From the NCBI GenBank assembly GCA_945901845.1, contig CAMDLR010000003.1, positions 62,001 to 126,000 on the forward strand: a stretch of DNA of 64,000 nucleotides. The letters are read 5' to 3'. Both the position numbers and the translations under genes were made by a program. Under the pieces are notes generated by a model. It saw only the letters and a program-made list of their open reading frames with translations, was not told where the DNA came from and did not search any database. Below are positions 27,160 through 36,450 of this stretch, in pieces. Position 1 is the first letter of the stretch. The number at the start of each line of letters is the position of its first letter. Origin of the DNA: Sediminibacterium ginsengisoli (GTDB lineage: Bacteria > Bacteroidota > Bacteroidia > Chitinophagales > Chitinophagaceae).

Positions 27160-27588
27160 ATGAAAAAAGCGGCGCTTCTGTTATTGATACTAACTTATTC
27201 TTTGGTTGGATTTACTCAATCTAGACAAGACTCTGAAGTGATTTCGACTGTGGAGAAATTACGTCTAGCTATGATAAGTGGGATAAAAGAAGATTTAGAA
27301 TCTGTTGTACATGATAGCCTAAGCTATGGGCATAGTAATGGAACCATAGAAGGTAAGTATGAATTTGTAGAAAAAATCGTTTCAGGTAAATCGGATTTTG
27401 TATCTATTGAATTTTACGGTCAAACCATATCTGTGCAAAAAAACATTGCGTTAGTTAGGCATAGTTTAATTGCAAATATTAACGATGGCGGTAAGCCTAG
27501 CGAAATAAAATTGAAAATTTTATTGGTTTTTACAAAGACTGGAAAAGATTGGAAACTTTTAGCACGCCAAGCTGTAAAGCTTATTTAA
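27160..27588 (+). CDS. Exported NTF2-like (DUF4440) protein
   Basis: 142 residues, signal peptide about 1-19 ending GFTQ. The remainder is one NTF2/SnoaL-like alpha+beta cone: 'LRLAMISGIKEDLESVVHDSLSYGHSNG' and a C-terminal 'LLVFTKTGKDWKLLARQAVKL'. Function is unknown. In Bacteroidota sugar loci such proteins occur beside Gfo/Idh and DUF1080 genes, and a ketosugar isomerase or binding role has been considered but is not shown. No clear catalytic residue can be named. Confidence 0.75.
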   Translation: MKKAALLLLILTYSLVGFTQSRQDSEVISTVEKLRLAMISGIKEDLESVVHDSLSYGHSNGTIEGKYEFVEKIVSGKSDFVSIEFYGQTISVQKNIALVRHSLIANINDGGKPSEIKLKILLVFTKTGKDWKLLARQAVKLI

Positions 27589-27642
27589 TTTTTGAGACTA
27601 AATTGATAGATTATACAGGGTCTGCTACTTTCTAAAGAAACT

Positions 27643-29286
27643 ATGAAGTATTTATTTTTATTATCATTTGCGCTAATCATAAATATGCATCTTGCCTATG
27701 CGCAAACTAAATCTTTGGCTGCTGAGGTTGCAGCAACTGCTATGGCTACTTTATGGAAAGTGCCAGTTGGTGCAGATACTGCTAAGCCTACCAAGTGGAC
27801 GTATGATCAAAGCTTTGGATTACTTGGCATTGAGCGCTTGTGGATACAAACCGCCAATCCCGCCTATTTTTCTTACCTCCAAAATAGCATCAATTATTTT
27901 ATTTCCGAAAACGGTGATATCAAATTTCATAAAGTGCAGGATTATGATATTGATAATATTTTACTCGGGAGAATTTTATTGTCACTTTATAATGTAACTG
28001 GTCAGGTAAAATATTACAAAGCAGCATCATTATTAAGAGATCAATTAAAAGCACAGTTGCGCAAAAATGAAGGCATACTTTATATGGGTGAGCCTTTTTA
28101 TGCCGCTTATGCAAAACAATTTCACGAGCCCGAAGCTTTTGATGATATCGCTAATCGATTTATTGGGATGGAACAGCATGCAAGAGATGCTAAAACAGGT
28201 TTGTATGAAATGGCACTTGTAGATGTGCTTGAAAATTTTCCGGTTGCACATCCAAAGCGTGATACACTGGTATCCATTTTTAAAAGACGTGTAGATGCTA
28301 TTAAAAAAGTACAGGTTTCCGCAAGTGCGATGTTTGTTTATGCCAATGCTAAAGCGGTGCGTTTAGGTTTTTTACCTGCTAGTTATTTGGCGGTTTCAAA
28401 AAAAGGATATGATGGTATTTTAAAACAGTTTATTGATACCAGCAAAGAGGGCTATGCCAATTTGAAAGGAACCCTAAGTGGGGACCCCAATGGAGTAGGT
28501 GTATTTATACTAGCTGCTACTGAAATGGAGTGGCATCTGCTGCCAAAACCTGGTAAGAATAAAGTTTTTTTGTTGGACGATTATTACAATGCAGAAAAGA
28601 AAAAAGACATTAAAGGTGTTGAATATGCCTACCATTATAAGTGGCCTGAAATGTATAACAATGGGTTTTCTTTTTTAGGAAATATAATAACTTCTAATGG
28701 ATTACAAACTAAAACATTGTCGCAAGCACCAACAGCTGGCAATTTAAAAAATGCTTCTATATATATGATTGTTGATGCGGATAATATAGCAGACAATCCT
28801 ACCCCAAATTACATGAATGATAGAGACGCCCAGGAGATTTATAATTGGGTAAAAGCAGGAGGTGTATTGGTTTTATTTCATAATGATAAACCCAACGCCG
28901 ATTTTACTGCTATTAATAAATTATCTGATTTATTTGGTATTCATTTTAATGAGGATACTCATAATAAAGTAGTTGGAACAAATTATGTAGGCGGGAAAAT
29001 TGATGTACCTGCGGGGCATCAAATCTTTAAAAATGTTCAAACTATTTATCAAAAAGAAGTTTGTTCCATAACTGCTAAGTCGCCTGCTAAATCATTACTA
29101 ACAAAAGGAGATTTGGTTGTTTTTGCAACTGCTAAAATTGGTAAGGGTACCGTTTTTGCAACCGGTGATCCTTGGCTTTACAATGAATACACAGATGGTC
29201 GAATGCTCCCGGCTATATATCAAAATGCTGAGGCAGCAAAAGGTTTAGTAAAATGGTTGATATCTCAAATCCCAGTTAAAAAATAA
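27643..29286 (+). CDS. GH105-like domain lacking catalytic loops, fused to DUF4350-like domain
   Basis: 547 residues, signal peptide about 1-20. Residues 25-297 align with GH105 (unsaturated uronyl hydrolases): 'FGLLGIERL', 'YDIDNILLGR' (D102, D104), 'LYMGEPFYAAYAKQF', 'YEMALVDVLENFP' and 'GVGVFILAATEME'. Compared with the usual GH105 outline, segments are missing at about residues 144, 187, 224 and 280. The first missing segment normally ends in the WLDG motif carrying the general-acid Asp, and the second carries the WGRAMGW block. The domain is roughly 100 residues shorter than normal, so it is probably not an ordinary hydrolase. Residues 315-547 resemble a DUF4350/GATase-like domain ('EIYNWVKAGGVLVLFHND', 'GKGTVFATGDPWLYNEY'). 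The reading frame is intact, so the gene is not decaying through frameshift. It may bind rather than cut its ligand. Confidence 0.72.
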   Translation: MKYLFLLSFALIINMHLAYAQTKSLAAEVAATAMATLWKVPVGADTAKPTKWTYDQSFGLLGIERLWIQTANPAYFSYLQNSINYFISENGDIKFHKVQDYDIDNILLGRILLSLYNVTGQVKYYKAASLLRDQLKAQLRKNEGILYMGEPFYAAYAKQFHEPEAFDDIANRFIGMEQHARDAKTGLYEMALVDVLENFPVAHPKRDTLVSIFKRRVDAIKKVQVSASAMFVYANAKAVRLGFLPASYLAVSKKGYDGILKQFIDTSKEGYANLKGTLSGDPNGVGVFILAATEMEWHLLPKPGKNKVFLLDDYYNAEKKKDIKGVEYAYHYKWPEMYNNGFSFLGNIITSNGLQTKTLSQAPTAGNLKNASIYMIVDADNIADNPTPNYMNDRDAQEIYNWVKAGGVLVLFHNDKPNADFTAINKLSDLFGIHFNEDTHNKVVGTNYVGGKIDVPAGHQIFKNVQTIYQKEVCSITAKSPAKSLLTKGDLVVFATAKIGKGTVFATGDPWLYNEYTDGRMLPAIYQNAEAAKGLVKWLISQIPVKK

Positions 29287-29327
29287 TGAATTTTAAAGCA
29301 GCATAGTTGGCGCTATGACAACAATAA

Positions 29328-30770
29328 ATGATGTTAAATAGAAAAATATATACGACTGTTACCAACCAAAATGTAGATGCATTATTTGCGCTACCTGAAA
29401 AAGTGTTGCAGTTTGGAACTGGCGTGTTGCTTCGCGGCTTGCCTGATTATTTCATTGACAAAGCAAATAAACAGGGTTTATTTAATGGAAGAATTGTAGT
29501 TGTAAAATCTACAGATCAGGGAAACACGGATGCCTATGGTGCGCAAGATGGATTATATACGATACTTGAAAAAGGCATTGAAAATGGATTGCCCATAGAG
29601 CGCACCACAATTAATGCTTCTATTAGTAGGGTTATTTCTGCAAAATCACAATGGGATGAAGTATTAATTTGCGCAGCTAGTAAGGATATTCAGGTAATTA
29701 TTTCAAATACCACCGAAGTTGGCATTTCACTTGTTCCCTCGGATGCTACAGCTTTATTTCCAGAATCATTTCCGGGTAAACTACTTCATTTTTTAATAGA
29801 ACGTTACCGTATTTTTAATGGCTCGCAAGATTCAGGGTTGGTAATTATTCCAACCGAGCTCATTAGTGATAATGGCATTAAACTAAAAGAAATTGTAATA
29901 GAATTAGCACGATTAAAAGGGCTTGATGCCTCATTTATAGAGTGGGTAAAAAATGACAATGATTTTTGTAGTTCATTGGTTGATTGTATTGTGCCAGGTA
30001 AATTGCCTGCATCTGAAGTAGCAACATTCGAACAAAAAGCAGGCTACGTTGATGCCCTAGCTATTATGTCTGAACCTTACCGCTTGTGGGCGATAGAAAC
30101 TGCCAGTGAAAAAACCGCATCAATACTATCTTTTGCAGCCGCAGATGCTAGGGTGATTTTAGCCCCTAGCATTAATAAGTACAAAGAAATTAAATTAAGG
30201 CTTTTAAATGCTACGCACTCTTTGTGTTGTGGGGTGGCTTATTTAAGTGGGTTTTTAACAGTTAAAGAGGCACTAAATGACAATCAATTTAGATCATATA
30301 TCTCTGAAATGTTATTAGGAGAAATTGTACCACTCGTAGCTGATGGCGAAATTTCGTTAGAAGAAGCGCGTAGTTTTGCAATGCAGGTGATTGACCGTTT
30401 TTCGAACCAGAGTATTGAGCATTTGTGGTTAAACATTTCTCTACAATACACGTCTAAAATGCAAATGAGGGTTGTGCCATTAGTTGAAAAGTATTTACAG
30501 CAGAATGGTAGAGCGCCTAAACGTATGTCTTTTGGTTTTGCTGGTTTTTTAGTATTTATGAAATCTAGAGAAATGGAGCCTCGAAAATATATGGGAGCCT
30601 ATGCTGGTTCATTATATGAAATTAAAGACGACAAAGCCGCAGAAATGTCTACTGCTTGGGCGTCTAAAAATACATTTGTAGCATCGGACGTTTTTAACGA
30701 ACAGGTATTTGATTATGTGGATGCAATTGAAGCTAGTTCTGTAAAAGATGTTTTGGCGTTGATAGTATAA
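29328..30770 (+). CDS. uxaB: Tagaturonate/fructuronate reductase (UxaB-like)
   Basis: 480 residues, cytosolic, of the mannitol dehydrogenase/UxaB family. The N-terminal 'KVLQFGTGVLLRGLPDYFID' is the NAD-binding start, 'SNTTEVGIS' is typical of UxaB, and 'KLRLLNATHS' carries the family Lys/Asn/His active-site block. It reduces tagaturonate to altronate, or fructuronate to mannonate. Since UxuA (mannonate dehydratase) is present and no altronate dehydratase gene is in the window, the fructuronate activity is the one that would complete the pathway here, although the sequence resembles UxaB more than UxuB. The start could equally be the next codon (29331). Confidence 0.85.
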   Translation: MMLNRKIYTTVTNQNVDALFALPEKVLQFGTGVLLRGLPDYFIDKANKQGLFNGRIVVVKSTDQGNTDAYGAQDGLYTILEKGIENGLPIERTTINASISRVISAKSQWDEVLICAASKDIQVIISNTTEVGISLVPSDATALFPESFPGKLLHFLIERYRIFNGSQDSGLVIIPTELISDNGIKLKEIVIELARLKGLDASFIEWVKNDNDFCSSLVDCIVPGKLPASEVATFEQKAGYVDALAIMSEPYRLWAIETASEKTASILSFAAADARVILAPSINKYKEIKLRLLNATHSLCCGVAYLSGFLTVKEALNDNQFRSYISEMLLGEIVPLVADGEISLEEARSFAMQVIDRFSNQSIEHLWLNISLQYTSKMQMRVVPLVEKYLQQNGRAPKRMSFGFAGFLVFMKSREMEPRKYMGAYAGSLYEIKDDKAAEMSTAWASKNTFVASDVFNEQVFDYVDAIEASSVKDVLALIV

Positions 30771-30786
30771 TTAAAATTTGAAAGAG

Positions 30787-32199
30787 ATGGGTAAGTTATT
30801 TATGGGTGAAGATTTTTTGTTGCAAACAAAAACAGCGGAGTTATTATACAATGAGTACGCTAAACAAATGCCAATTATCGATTACCATTGTCATTTGTCA
30901 CCACAGCAAATTGCTGAAGATATTAAATTTGAAAATTTAACCCAGGGATGGCTCTACGGCGATCATTACAAGTGGAGAGCGATGCGTACAAGTGGTGTTG
31001 ATGAATCTTATTGCACGGGTGGTAAATCCGATTATGAAAAATTTGAAAAGTGGGCAGCTACTGTTCCTTATACCATGCGAAACCCGCTGTATCATTGGAC
31101 GCATTTGGAATTAAAAAGATATTTTGGCATCCATGAAATCCTAGATCCAAGTTCTGCAATGTCTATTTACAAAAATGCAAGTGCACAAATTCAAACAGAT
31201 TCTTTTAGTATCAAAAACTTGATTCGTAAAATGAATGTGAAAGTCATTTGTACAACAGATGATCCAATTGATTCTTTAGAATACCATAAAAGGCTTTCGG
31301 AGAGTGATTTTGAGGTAAAAATTAAGCCCGCCTTTAGACCTGATAAAGCCATGGAAGTTGCTAGCGCTGCTACCTTTATTGCTTATGTAAAAAAATTAGA
31401 GTCTGTAACCAATTTATCTGTTTCTTCATTTAAAGATTATTTATTTGCACTTCAAAACCGCCACGACTTTTTTGCTTCAATGGGATGCGCTGTTAGTGAT
31501 CATGGACTAGAAGAGATTTATGTAGAAGATTTTACAGGTCAGGAAATTGAATCGATTTTTACAAAAGTATACGGCGGTAAAGATCTAAGCCTTATTGAGC
31601 AGCGTAAGTTTAAAAGCTGCATGTTACTTCACTTTGCAGCATGGGATTGGGAAAAAGGATGGGTGCAACAATATCATTTAGGGGCACTGCGTAATAACAA
31701 TTCACGTATGCTTTCTAAACTAGGTCCGGATACAGGATGGGATAGTATTGGTGATTTTTCTCAAGCAGCAGCACTTTCTAAATTTTTAAATAAGCTGGAT
31801 AGTGAAGATAAGTTGGCTAAAACAATCATCTATAATTTAAATCCTGCCGACAATGAACTCATGGCGTCTATGATTGGTAATTTTAATGATGGATCGGTAG
31901 CTGGTAAAATACAGTTTGGTAGTGGTTGGTGGTTTTTAGACCAAAAAGATGGTATTATAAAACAATTGAATGCATTAAGCAATATGGGTCTTGTGAGTAG
32001 GTTTGTGGGTATGCTTACCGATTCGAGAAGTTTTTTATCATTTCCTAGGCACGAATATTTTAGACGCATATTGTGTAATTTATTTGGAGATGAAATTGAA
32101 AACGGTGAATTACCAAACGATACAAAGTGGGTAGGTCAAATTATCCAAGACATTTGTTACAACAACGCCAATGATTATTTTGGGTGGAAAGACAAATAA
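30787..32199 (+). CDS. uxaC: Glucuronate/galacturonate isomerase UxaC
   Basis: 470 residues from ATG 30787; an in-frame TTG at 30778 would add three residues but is less likely. The sequence matches UxaC along its length, including 'DYHCHLSPQQIAED', 'GDHYKWRAMR', 'TTDDPIDSLE', 'QYHLGALRNNNSRM', 'FGSGWWFLDQKDG' and 'FVGMLTDSRSFLS'. It converts glucuronate to fructuronate, or galacturonate to tagaturonate, in the cytosol. It lies between the UxaB-like reductase and kdgK, the order of pathway steps. Its presence shows that saturated hexuronates are also released from the glycan. Confidence 0.96.
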   Translation: MGKLFMGEDFLLQTKTAELLYNEYAKQMPIIDYHCHLSPQQIAEDIKFENLTQGWLYGDHYKWRAMRTSGVDESYCTGGKSDYEKFEKWAATVPYTMRNPLYHWTHLELKRYFGIHEILDPSSAMSIYKNASAQIQTDSFSIKNLIRKMNVKVICTTDDPIDSLEYHKRLSESDFEVKIKPAFRPDKAMEVASAATFIAYVKKLESVTNLSVSSFKDYLFALQNRHDFFASMGCAVSDHGLEEIYVEDFTGQEIESIFTKVYGGKDLSLIEQRKFKSCMLLHFAAWDWEKGWVQQYHLGALRNNNSRMLSKLGPDTGWDSIGDFSQAAALSKFLNKLDSEDKLAKTIIYNLNPADNELMASMIGNFNDGSVAGKIQFGSGWWFLDQKDGIIKQLNALSNMGLVSRFVGMLTDSRSFLSFPRHEYFRRILCNLFGDEIENGELPNDTKWVGQIIQDICYNNANDYFGWKDK

Positions 32200-32256
32200 T
32201 CTACTTTTTTATTTCATTTCATATTATCTTGTAATTCAAACGGGTATGTCATTTGT

Positions 32257-33267
32257 ATGAAAAAAGTATTTTGTTTTGGTGAGATTTTGCTTCGTATGTC
32301 GCCCGTATTAGACCAGGCTTGGATTAATAACGCTACTATGCCTGTTCATATTGGTGGCGCAGAACTCAATGTGGCAAAGGCGTTGGCCGGATGGCAACAA
32401 CCAGTTACGTACATGTCTGCAATGCCAGACAATTATTTGTCCAAAGAAATTACAGCTTCGATTGCCGCTTGCAATATAGGTGTAGATGCCATGCAGTTTT
32501 GCGGAGACAGAATGGGTATTTATTTTTTACCACAAGGTGCCGATTTAAAAAATGCAGGTGTTATTTATGACCGTGCACATGCTTCATTTTCAACTGCTTT
32601 ATTCCCGGGAAAAATAAATTGGGATACTTTACTCGAAGGTTCTGATTGGTTTCATTTTAGTGCAATTAGTCCTGCATTAAATGAACAGGCTGCAGCTGTA
32701 TGTTTAGATGCATTAAAGGCTGCAAAACGATTAGGCCTTACTATTTCTGTCGATTTAAACTACCGTGCTAAACTCTGGAAATATGGCAAACAACCTGCAC
32801 AAGTGATGCCAGAACTGGTGTCTTATGCAGACCTTATCATGGGTAATATTTGGAGTACTAGAGACCTAATGGGCATCGAGGTACCCAAAGGTGCAGAAAC
32901 AGCAGTCACTAAAGAGGAGTTTGCTGCATGTGCAAAAGAAACGGCTGCTATATTATTTACGCAAAATCCAAATTGTAAAGTTGTAGCTAACACTTTTAGG
33001 TTTACCCCCGATGGTGCTGGTGTAAATTATTATGCTACGCTTGATACAATCAGCGAACAAGCGGTATCATTTAGCTTTGAGGCTAGTTCGGTGGTAGACA
33101 AAGTGGGGAGTGGAGATTGTTTTATGGCGGGCCTTATTTATGGTATCCATAATGGGCATGATCACACCGAAACGATAAATTATGCCGCTTCGGCAGCTTT
33201 TGGTAAATTGCAAGAGCTCGGTGATAGCACCAAGCAAACAATTGAGCAAATTAAATCAAGGTATTAA
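32257..33267 (+). CDS. kdgK: 2-keto-3-deoxygluconate kinase KdgK
   Basis: 336 residues, PfkB sugar-kinase family. N-terminal 'GEILLRMSP' and 'HIGGAELNVAKAL' bind sugar, and the C-terminal 'DKVGSGDCFMAGL' holds the catalytic Asp and anion hole. It phosphorylates KDG to KDPG, the point where the unsaturated and saturated uronate branches meet. The kdgA start codon directly follows its stop codon, so the two are translationally coupled. A 57-base gap before it could carry a promoter, but no good match was seen. Confidence 0.93.
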   Translation: MKKVFCFGEILLRMSPVLDQAWINNATMPVHIGGAELNVAKALAGWQQPVTYMSAMPDNYLSKEITASIAACNIGVDAMQFCGDRMGIYFLPQGADLKNAGVIYDRAHASFSTALFPGKINWDTLLEGSDWFHFSAISPALNEQAAAVCLDALKAAKRLGLTISVDLNYRAKLWKYGKQPAQVMPELVSYADLIMGNIWSTRDLMGIEVPKGAETAVTKEEFAACAKETAAILFTQNPNCKVVANTFRFTPDGAGVNYYATLDTISEQAVSFSFEASSVVDKVGSGDCFMAGLIYGIHNGHDHTETINYAASAAFGKLQELGDSTKQTIEQIKSRY

Positions 33268-33924
33268 ATGGAAAGAGAAGCGCTTCTTGTCAATCAAATA
33301 AAAGCAGAAGGCATATTGCCTTTGTATTATCATGATGATGTTACGGTATGCGAAGGGGTACTTCGTGCATTATATAATGGTGGTGTTAGGAGTGTTGAGT
33401 TTACCAATAGAGGTCCACAAGCACTTGCTAATTTTACGCATTTAGTTTCCTTAAAATCAACAATGCCTGGTTTGATACTTGGTATTGGTACCATTAAAAC
33501 GCCACAAGATGCAACTGCATTTATTGAAGCTGGTGCCGATTTTTTAATTAGCCCTTGTTTTGATGCGAGTGTTGCAGATGTTGCTTACATGCACAAAGTT
33601 TTATGGATCCCAGGTTGTATGACTCCTACCGAAATTCATGTAGCACAAAAATCGGGTGCGACACTTATAAAACTTTTTCCTGGCAATGTATTGGGTCCTG
33701 GTTTTGTAGATGCTATTAAAACTTTATTTACTGGCGTTGATTTTTTAGTAACGGGTGGTGTAGAACCTACAGCGCAAAATATTGGGACCTGGTTTAAAGC
33801 AGGTGTGGCAGGTGTGGGGCTTGGTAGTAAGCTTATCACGAAAGAAGTGCTTACCAATAAAAATTTTGAACAATTAGAAGCGCAAACAAAAGAATTGCTA
33901 GCGCTTGTTAAAACTATAAGATAA
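33268..33924 (+). CDS. kdgA: KDPG/KHG aldolase KdgA (Eda-type)
   Basis: 218 residues, class I aldolase TIM barrel. Schiff-base Lys135 in 'LIKLFPGN', general base Glu44 in 'VEFTNRG', and 'TGGVEPT' near residue 165 for phosphate binding match the Eda family. It splits KDPG to pyruvate and glyceraldehyde-3-phosphate, the last step of the locus pathway. It starts immediately after the kdgK stop with no intervening bases. The reaction also fits KHG, but the coupling with KdgK makes KDPG the likely substrate. Confidence 0.95.
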   Translation: MEREALLVNQIKAEGILPLYYHDDVTVCEGVLRALYNGGVRSVEFTNRGPQALANFTHLVSLKSTMPGLILGIGTIKTPQDATAFIEAGADFLISPCFDASVADVAYMHKVLWIPGCMTPTEIHVAQKSGATLIKLFPGNVLGPGFVDAIKTLFTGVDFLVTGGVEPTAQNIGTWFKAGVAGVGLGSKLITKEVLTNKNFEQLEAQTKELLALVKTIR

Positions 33925-33946
33925 TTACGATTTAAAGCATTACTAT

Positions 33947-35260
33947 ATGGAACAAAATATTGGACGTTACCGCTGGACTATTTGTAGCCTGGTATTTTTT
34001 GCTACTACTATTAACTATTTAGATAGAGCGGTCATTAGTTTATTGAAATCTACCTTAACTACTGAGCTTAAGTGGGATGACGCTGATTATACAAATGTAG
34101 AAATCGCATTTAAGGTTTCCTATGCGATAGGTTTATTGTTGGCCGGAAGATTTATTGATACAGTGGGCACTAAAAAAGGATATGCTTTGGCTACTGGACT
34201 TTGGAGCGTTGCTGCTGTTTTGCATGCCGCTGCTAAAAGTGTATTTGGATTTTCGGTGGCACGTGCTGCCCTTGGCGTTACCGAAGCTGGTAATTTCCCG
34301 GCCGCTATTAAAACAGTAGCAGAATGGTTTCCACGTAAAGAGCGTGCTTTTGCAACAGGTCTGTTTAATTCGGGTGCAAATATTGGTGCTATTATTGCGC
34401 CCTTAACTGTTCCATTTATTGCAGCAGCTTATGGCTGGCAGTGGGCATTTATCGCCACTGGTTTACTAGGATTTATTTGGTTGTTTTTTTGGAATAAGCA
34501 TTATTATAAACCATCGGAACATCCTAAATTATCACCTGCCGAGCTTGCCTATATTAATAGCGACGCAGATGCTATTGCAGAAGGAGATGCACTGAACACA
34601 AAATCTTTTAGCTGGGTCGCATTGTTAAAATACAAACAAACATGGGCATTTGCTTTAGGTAAATTGTTAACCGACCCAATCTGGTGGTTTTATCTTTTCT
34701 GGTTACCTGATTTTTTAGAAAGCCAATACCATATTAAAGGAACTGCCATTGCGCTTCCGGTTGCTGCAGTATATACCATGTCTGCAGTGGGTAGTATTTT
34801 TGGTGGCTGGCTTCCCATGTATTTAATTAAAAATAATTGGGCTGTATTTAAAGCACGTAAGTCTTCTATGTTACTATATGCGTTTTTAGTATTGCCTATT
34901 TTGTTTGCGCAAGTATTAGGCGGTATGAATATGTGGTTGGCTGTATTTGTAATTGGAATAGCAGCTGCGGCGCATCAGGCATGGAGTGCTAATATATTCA
35001 CAACAGTTAGTGATATGTTTCCAAAGCGTGCGGTAGGCTCTGTAACAGGCATTGGTGGCATGTTTGGGGCTATTGGAGGTATTTTACTTTCTATGGCCGT
35101 ACAAAAGAATTTATTTGTGCATTACCGTTCTATAGGACAAATTGAAACGGCCTATTATATCATGTTTATTGTGTGCGGATCTGCTTATTTATTAGCGTGG
35201 GTAATTATGCACTTATTGGTTCCTAAAGTAAATGTTATTGCTGCCGAAGATTTAGAATAA
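33947..35260 (+). CDS. MFS hexuronate transporter (ExuT-like)
   Basis: 437 residues, about 12 membrane segments, ACS family. The diagnostic block is '[16 protein letters not shown]' followed by '[21 protein letters not shown]'. N-terminal '[14 protein letters not shown]' is also typical. It probably imports glucuronate, galacturonate or a related acid by proton symport. It lies between kdgA and uxuA, so it belongs to the saturated-hexuronate module, while the other MFS at 21337 lies in the sulfatase/esterase module. The two may take different substrates. Confidence 0.9.
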   Translation: MEQNIGRYRWTICSLVFFATTINYLDRAVISLLKSTLTTELKWDDADYTNVEIAFKVSYAIGLLLAGRFIDTVGTKKGYALATGLWSVAAVLHAAAKSVFGFSVARAALGVTEAGNFPAAIKTVAEWFPRKERAFATGLFNSGANIGAIIAPLTVPFIAAAYGWQWAFIATGLLGFIWLFFWNKHYYKPSEHPKLSPAELAYINSDADAIAEGDALNTKSFSWVALLKYKQTWAFALGKLLTDPIWWFYLFWLPDFLESQYHIKGTAIALPVAAVYTMSAVGSIFGGWLPMYLIKNNWAVFKARKSSMLLYAFLVLPILFAQVLGGMNMWLAVFVIGIAAAAHQAWSANIFTTVSDMFPKRAVGSVTGIGGMFGAIGGILLSMAVQKNLFVHYRSIGQIETAYYIMFIVCGSAYLLAWVIMHLLVPKVNVIAAEDLE

Positions 35261-35268
35261 TAAAGTGT

Positions 35269-36450
35269 ATGTCTGAACAAACTAGAATGATTCAAACCAT
35301 GCGTTGGTATGGCCCTAATGACCCTGTAAGTTTATGGGATATTAGGCAGGCGGGCTGTACGGGTGTGGTGTCTGCATTACATCAAATTCCAAATGGCGAA
35401 GTGTGGCCTATTGAGGCTATTCAGGAAAGAAAACAAATTATTGAAGCTGCAGGGCTTAGCTGGGATGTCGTTGAAAGTGTTCCCGTGCAAGAAGCTATTA
35501 AAACGCAATCTGCTGGATTTGAAAAATACATTGACAATTACAAGCAAACGCTACAAAATTTAAGTAACTGCGGTATTAAAATTGTGACCTATAATTTTAT
35601 GCCAGTGATGGATTGGACGCGTACCAATTTAAAGTACGAAATGCCCGATAAGTCGTTAGCGCTGTTGTATGAAAAAGCTGCGGTGGTTGCATTTGATGTA
35701 TTTATACTAGAAAGAAAAAACGCGGCTGCAGATTATACGCCAGCTGAAATGGAAGCTGCCACAATTAGGTTTAACGGCATGACTGATGCCGAAAAATTGC
35801 AATTGCAACACAACATGATTAAAGGACTTCCGGGTAGTGAAGAAAGTTTTACCATGGAAGCGTTTAGAAATGCGTTAGCGGCTTATGATGGAATTGATGC
35901 AGCAAAACTTCGCGCGCATCTTATTTATTTTTTAGATCAAATTATTCCTATTGCCCAGTCATGTGGTGTGAAAATGGTGATTCATCCAGATGACCCGCCG
36001 TATACAATTTTGGGACTTCCAAGAGTGGTAAGCACAGCATCTGATATTCAGGCATTATTTAGTGCCGTTCCTTCTTTATCTAATGGCCTGTGTTTTTGTA
36101 CAGGTTCTTTTGGTGTTAGACCGGATAATGACCTTCCAGCTATCGTGCGTAATTTTGGTGACCGCATTAATTTTATTCATTTGCGCAGTACCAAAAGAAA
36201 TGTAGCTGGCGATTTTTATGAAGACAATCACTTAGAAGGTGACGTTGATATGTACCGTGTTGTCAAAGAAATTATTGAAGTGATGCGTAAGCGCAATATC
36301 TCAATTCCTATGCGTCCAGATCATGGCCATCAAATGCTAGATGATTTGAAAAAAGAAACCAATCCAGGCTATTCTGCCATTGGAAGACTTAGAGGTCTTG
36401 CCGAACTCAGGGGGTTAGAAATGGGGATTCTTAAGAGTTTGTATTATTAA
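35269..36450 (+). CDS. uxuA: Mannonate dehydratase UxuA
   Basis: 393 residues, full length. Strong matches to E. coli UxuA include '[18 protein letters not shown]', '[11 protein letters not shown]', 'VHPDDPP'-type '[17 protein letters not shown]', 'HLRSTKRN' and '[29 protein letters not shown]'. It dehydrates mannonate to KDG in the cytosol. It is the last gene of the rightward arm; its stop codon overlaps the stop codon of the convergent beta-helix gene (TTAA, 36447-36450). The Met at 35269 could be replaced by one at 35287, which is nearer the E. coli start. Confidence 0.96.
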   Translation: MSEQTRMIQTMRWYGPNDPVSLWDIRQAGCTGVVSALHQIPNGEVWPIEAIQERKQIIEAAGLSWDVVESVPVQEAIKTQSAGFEKYIDNYKQTLQNLSNCGIKIVTYNFMPVMDWTRTNLKYEMPDKSLALLYEKAAVVAFDVFILERKNAAADYTPAEMEAATIRFNGMTDAEKLQLQHNMIKGLPGSEESFTMEAFRNALAAYDGIDAAKLRAHLIYFLDQIIPIAQSCGVKMVIHPDDPPYTILGLPRVVSTASDIQALFSAVPSLSNGLCFCTGSFGVRPDNDLPAIVRNFGDRINFIHLRSTKRNVAGDFYEDNHLEGDVDMYRVVKEIIEVMRKRNISIPMRPDHGHQMLDDLKKETNPGYSAIGRLRGLAELRGLEMGILKSLYY

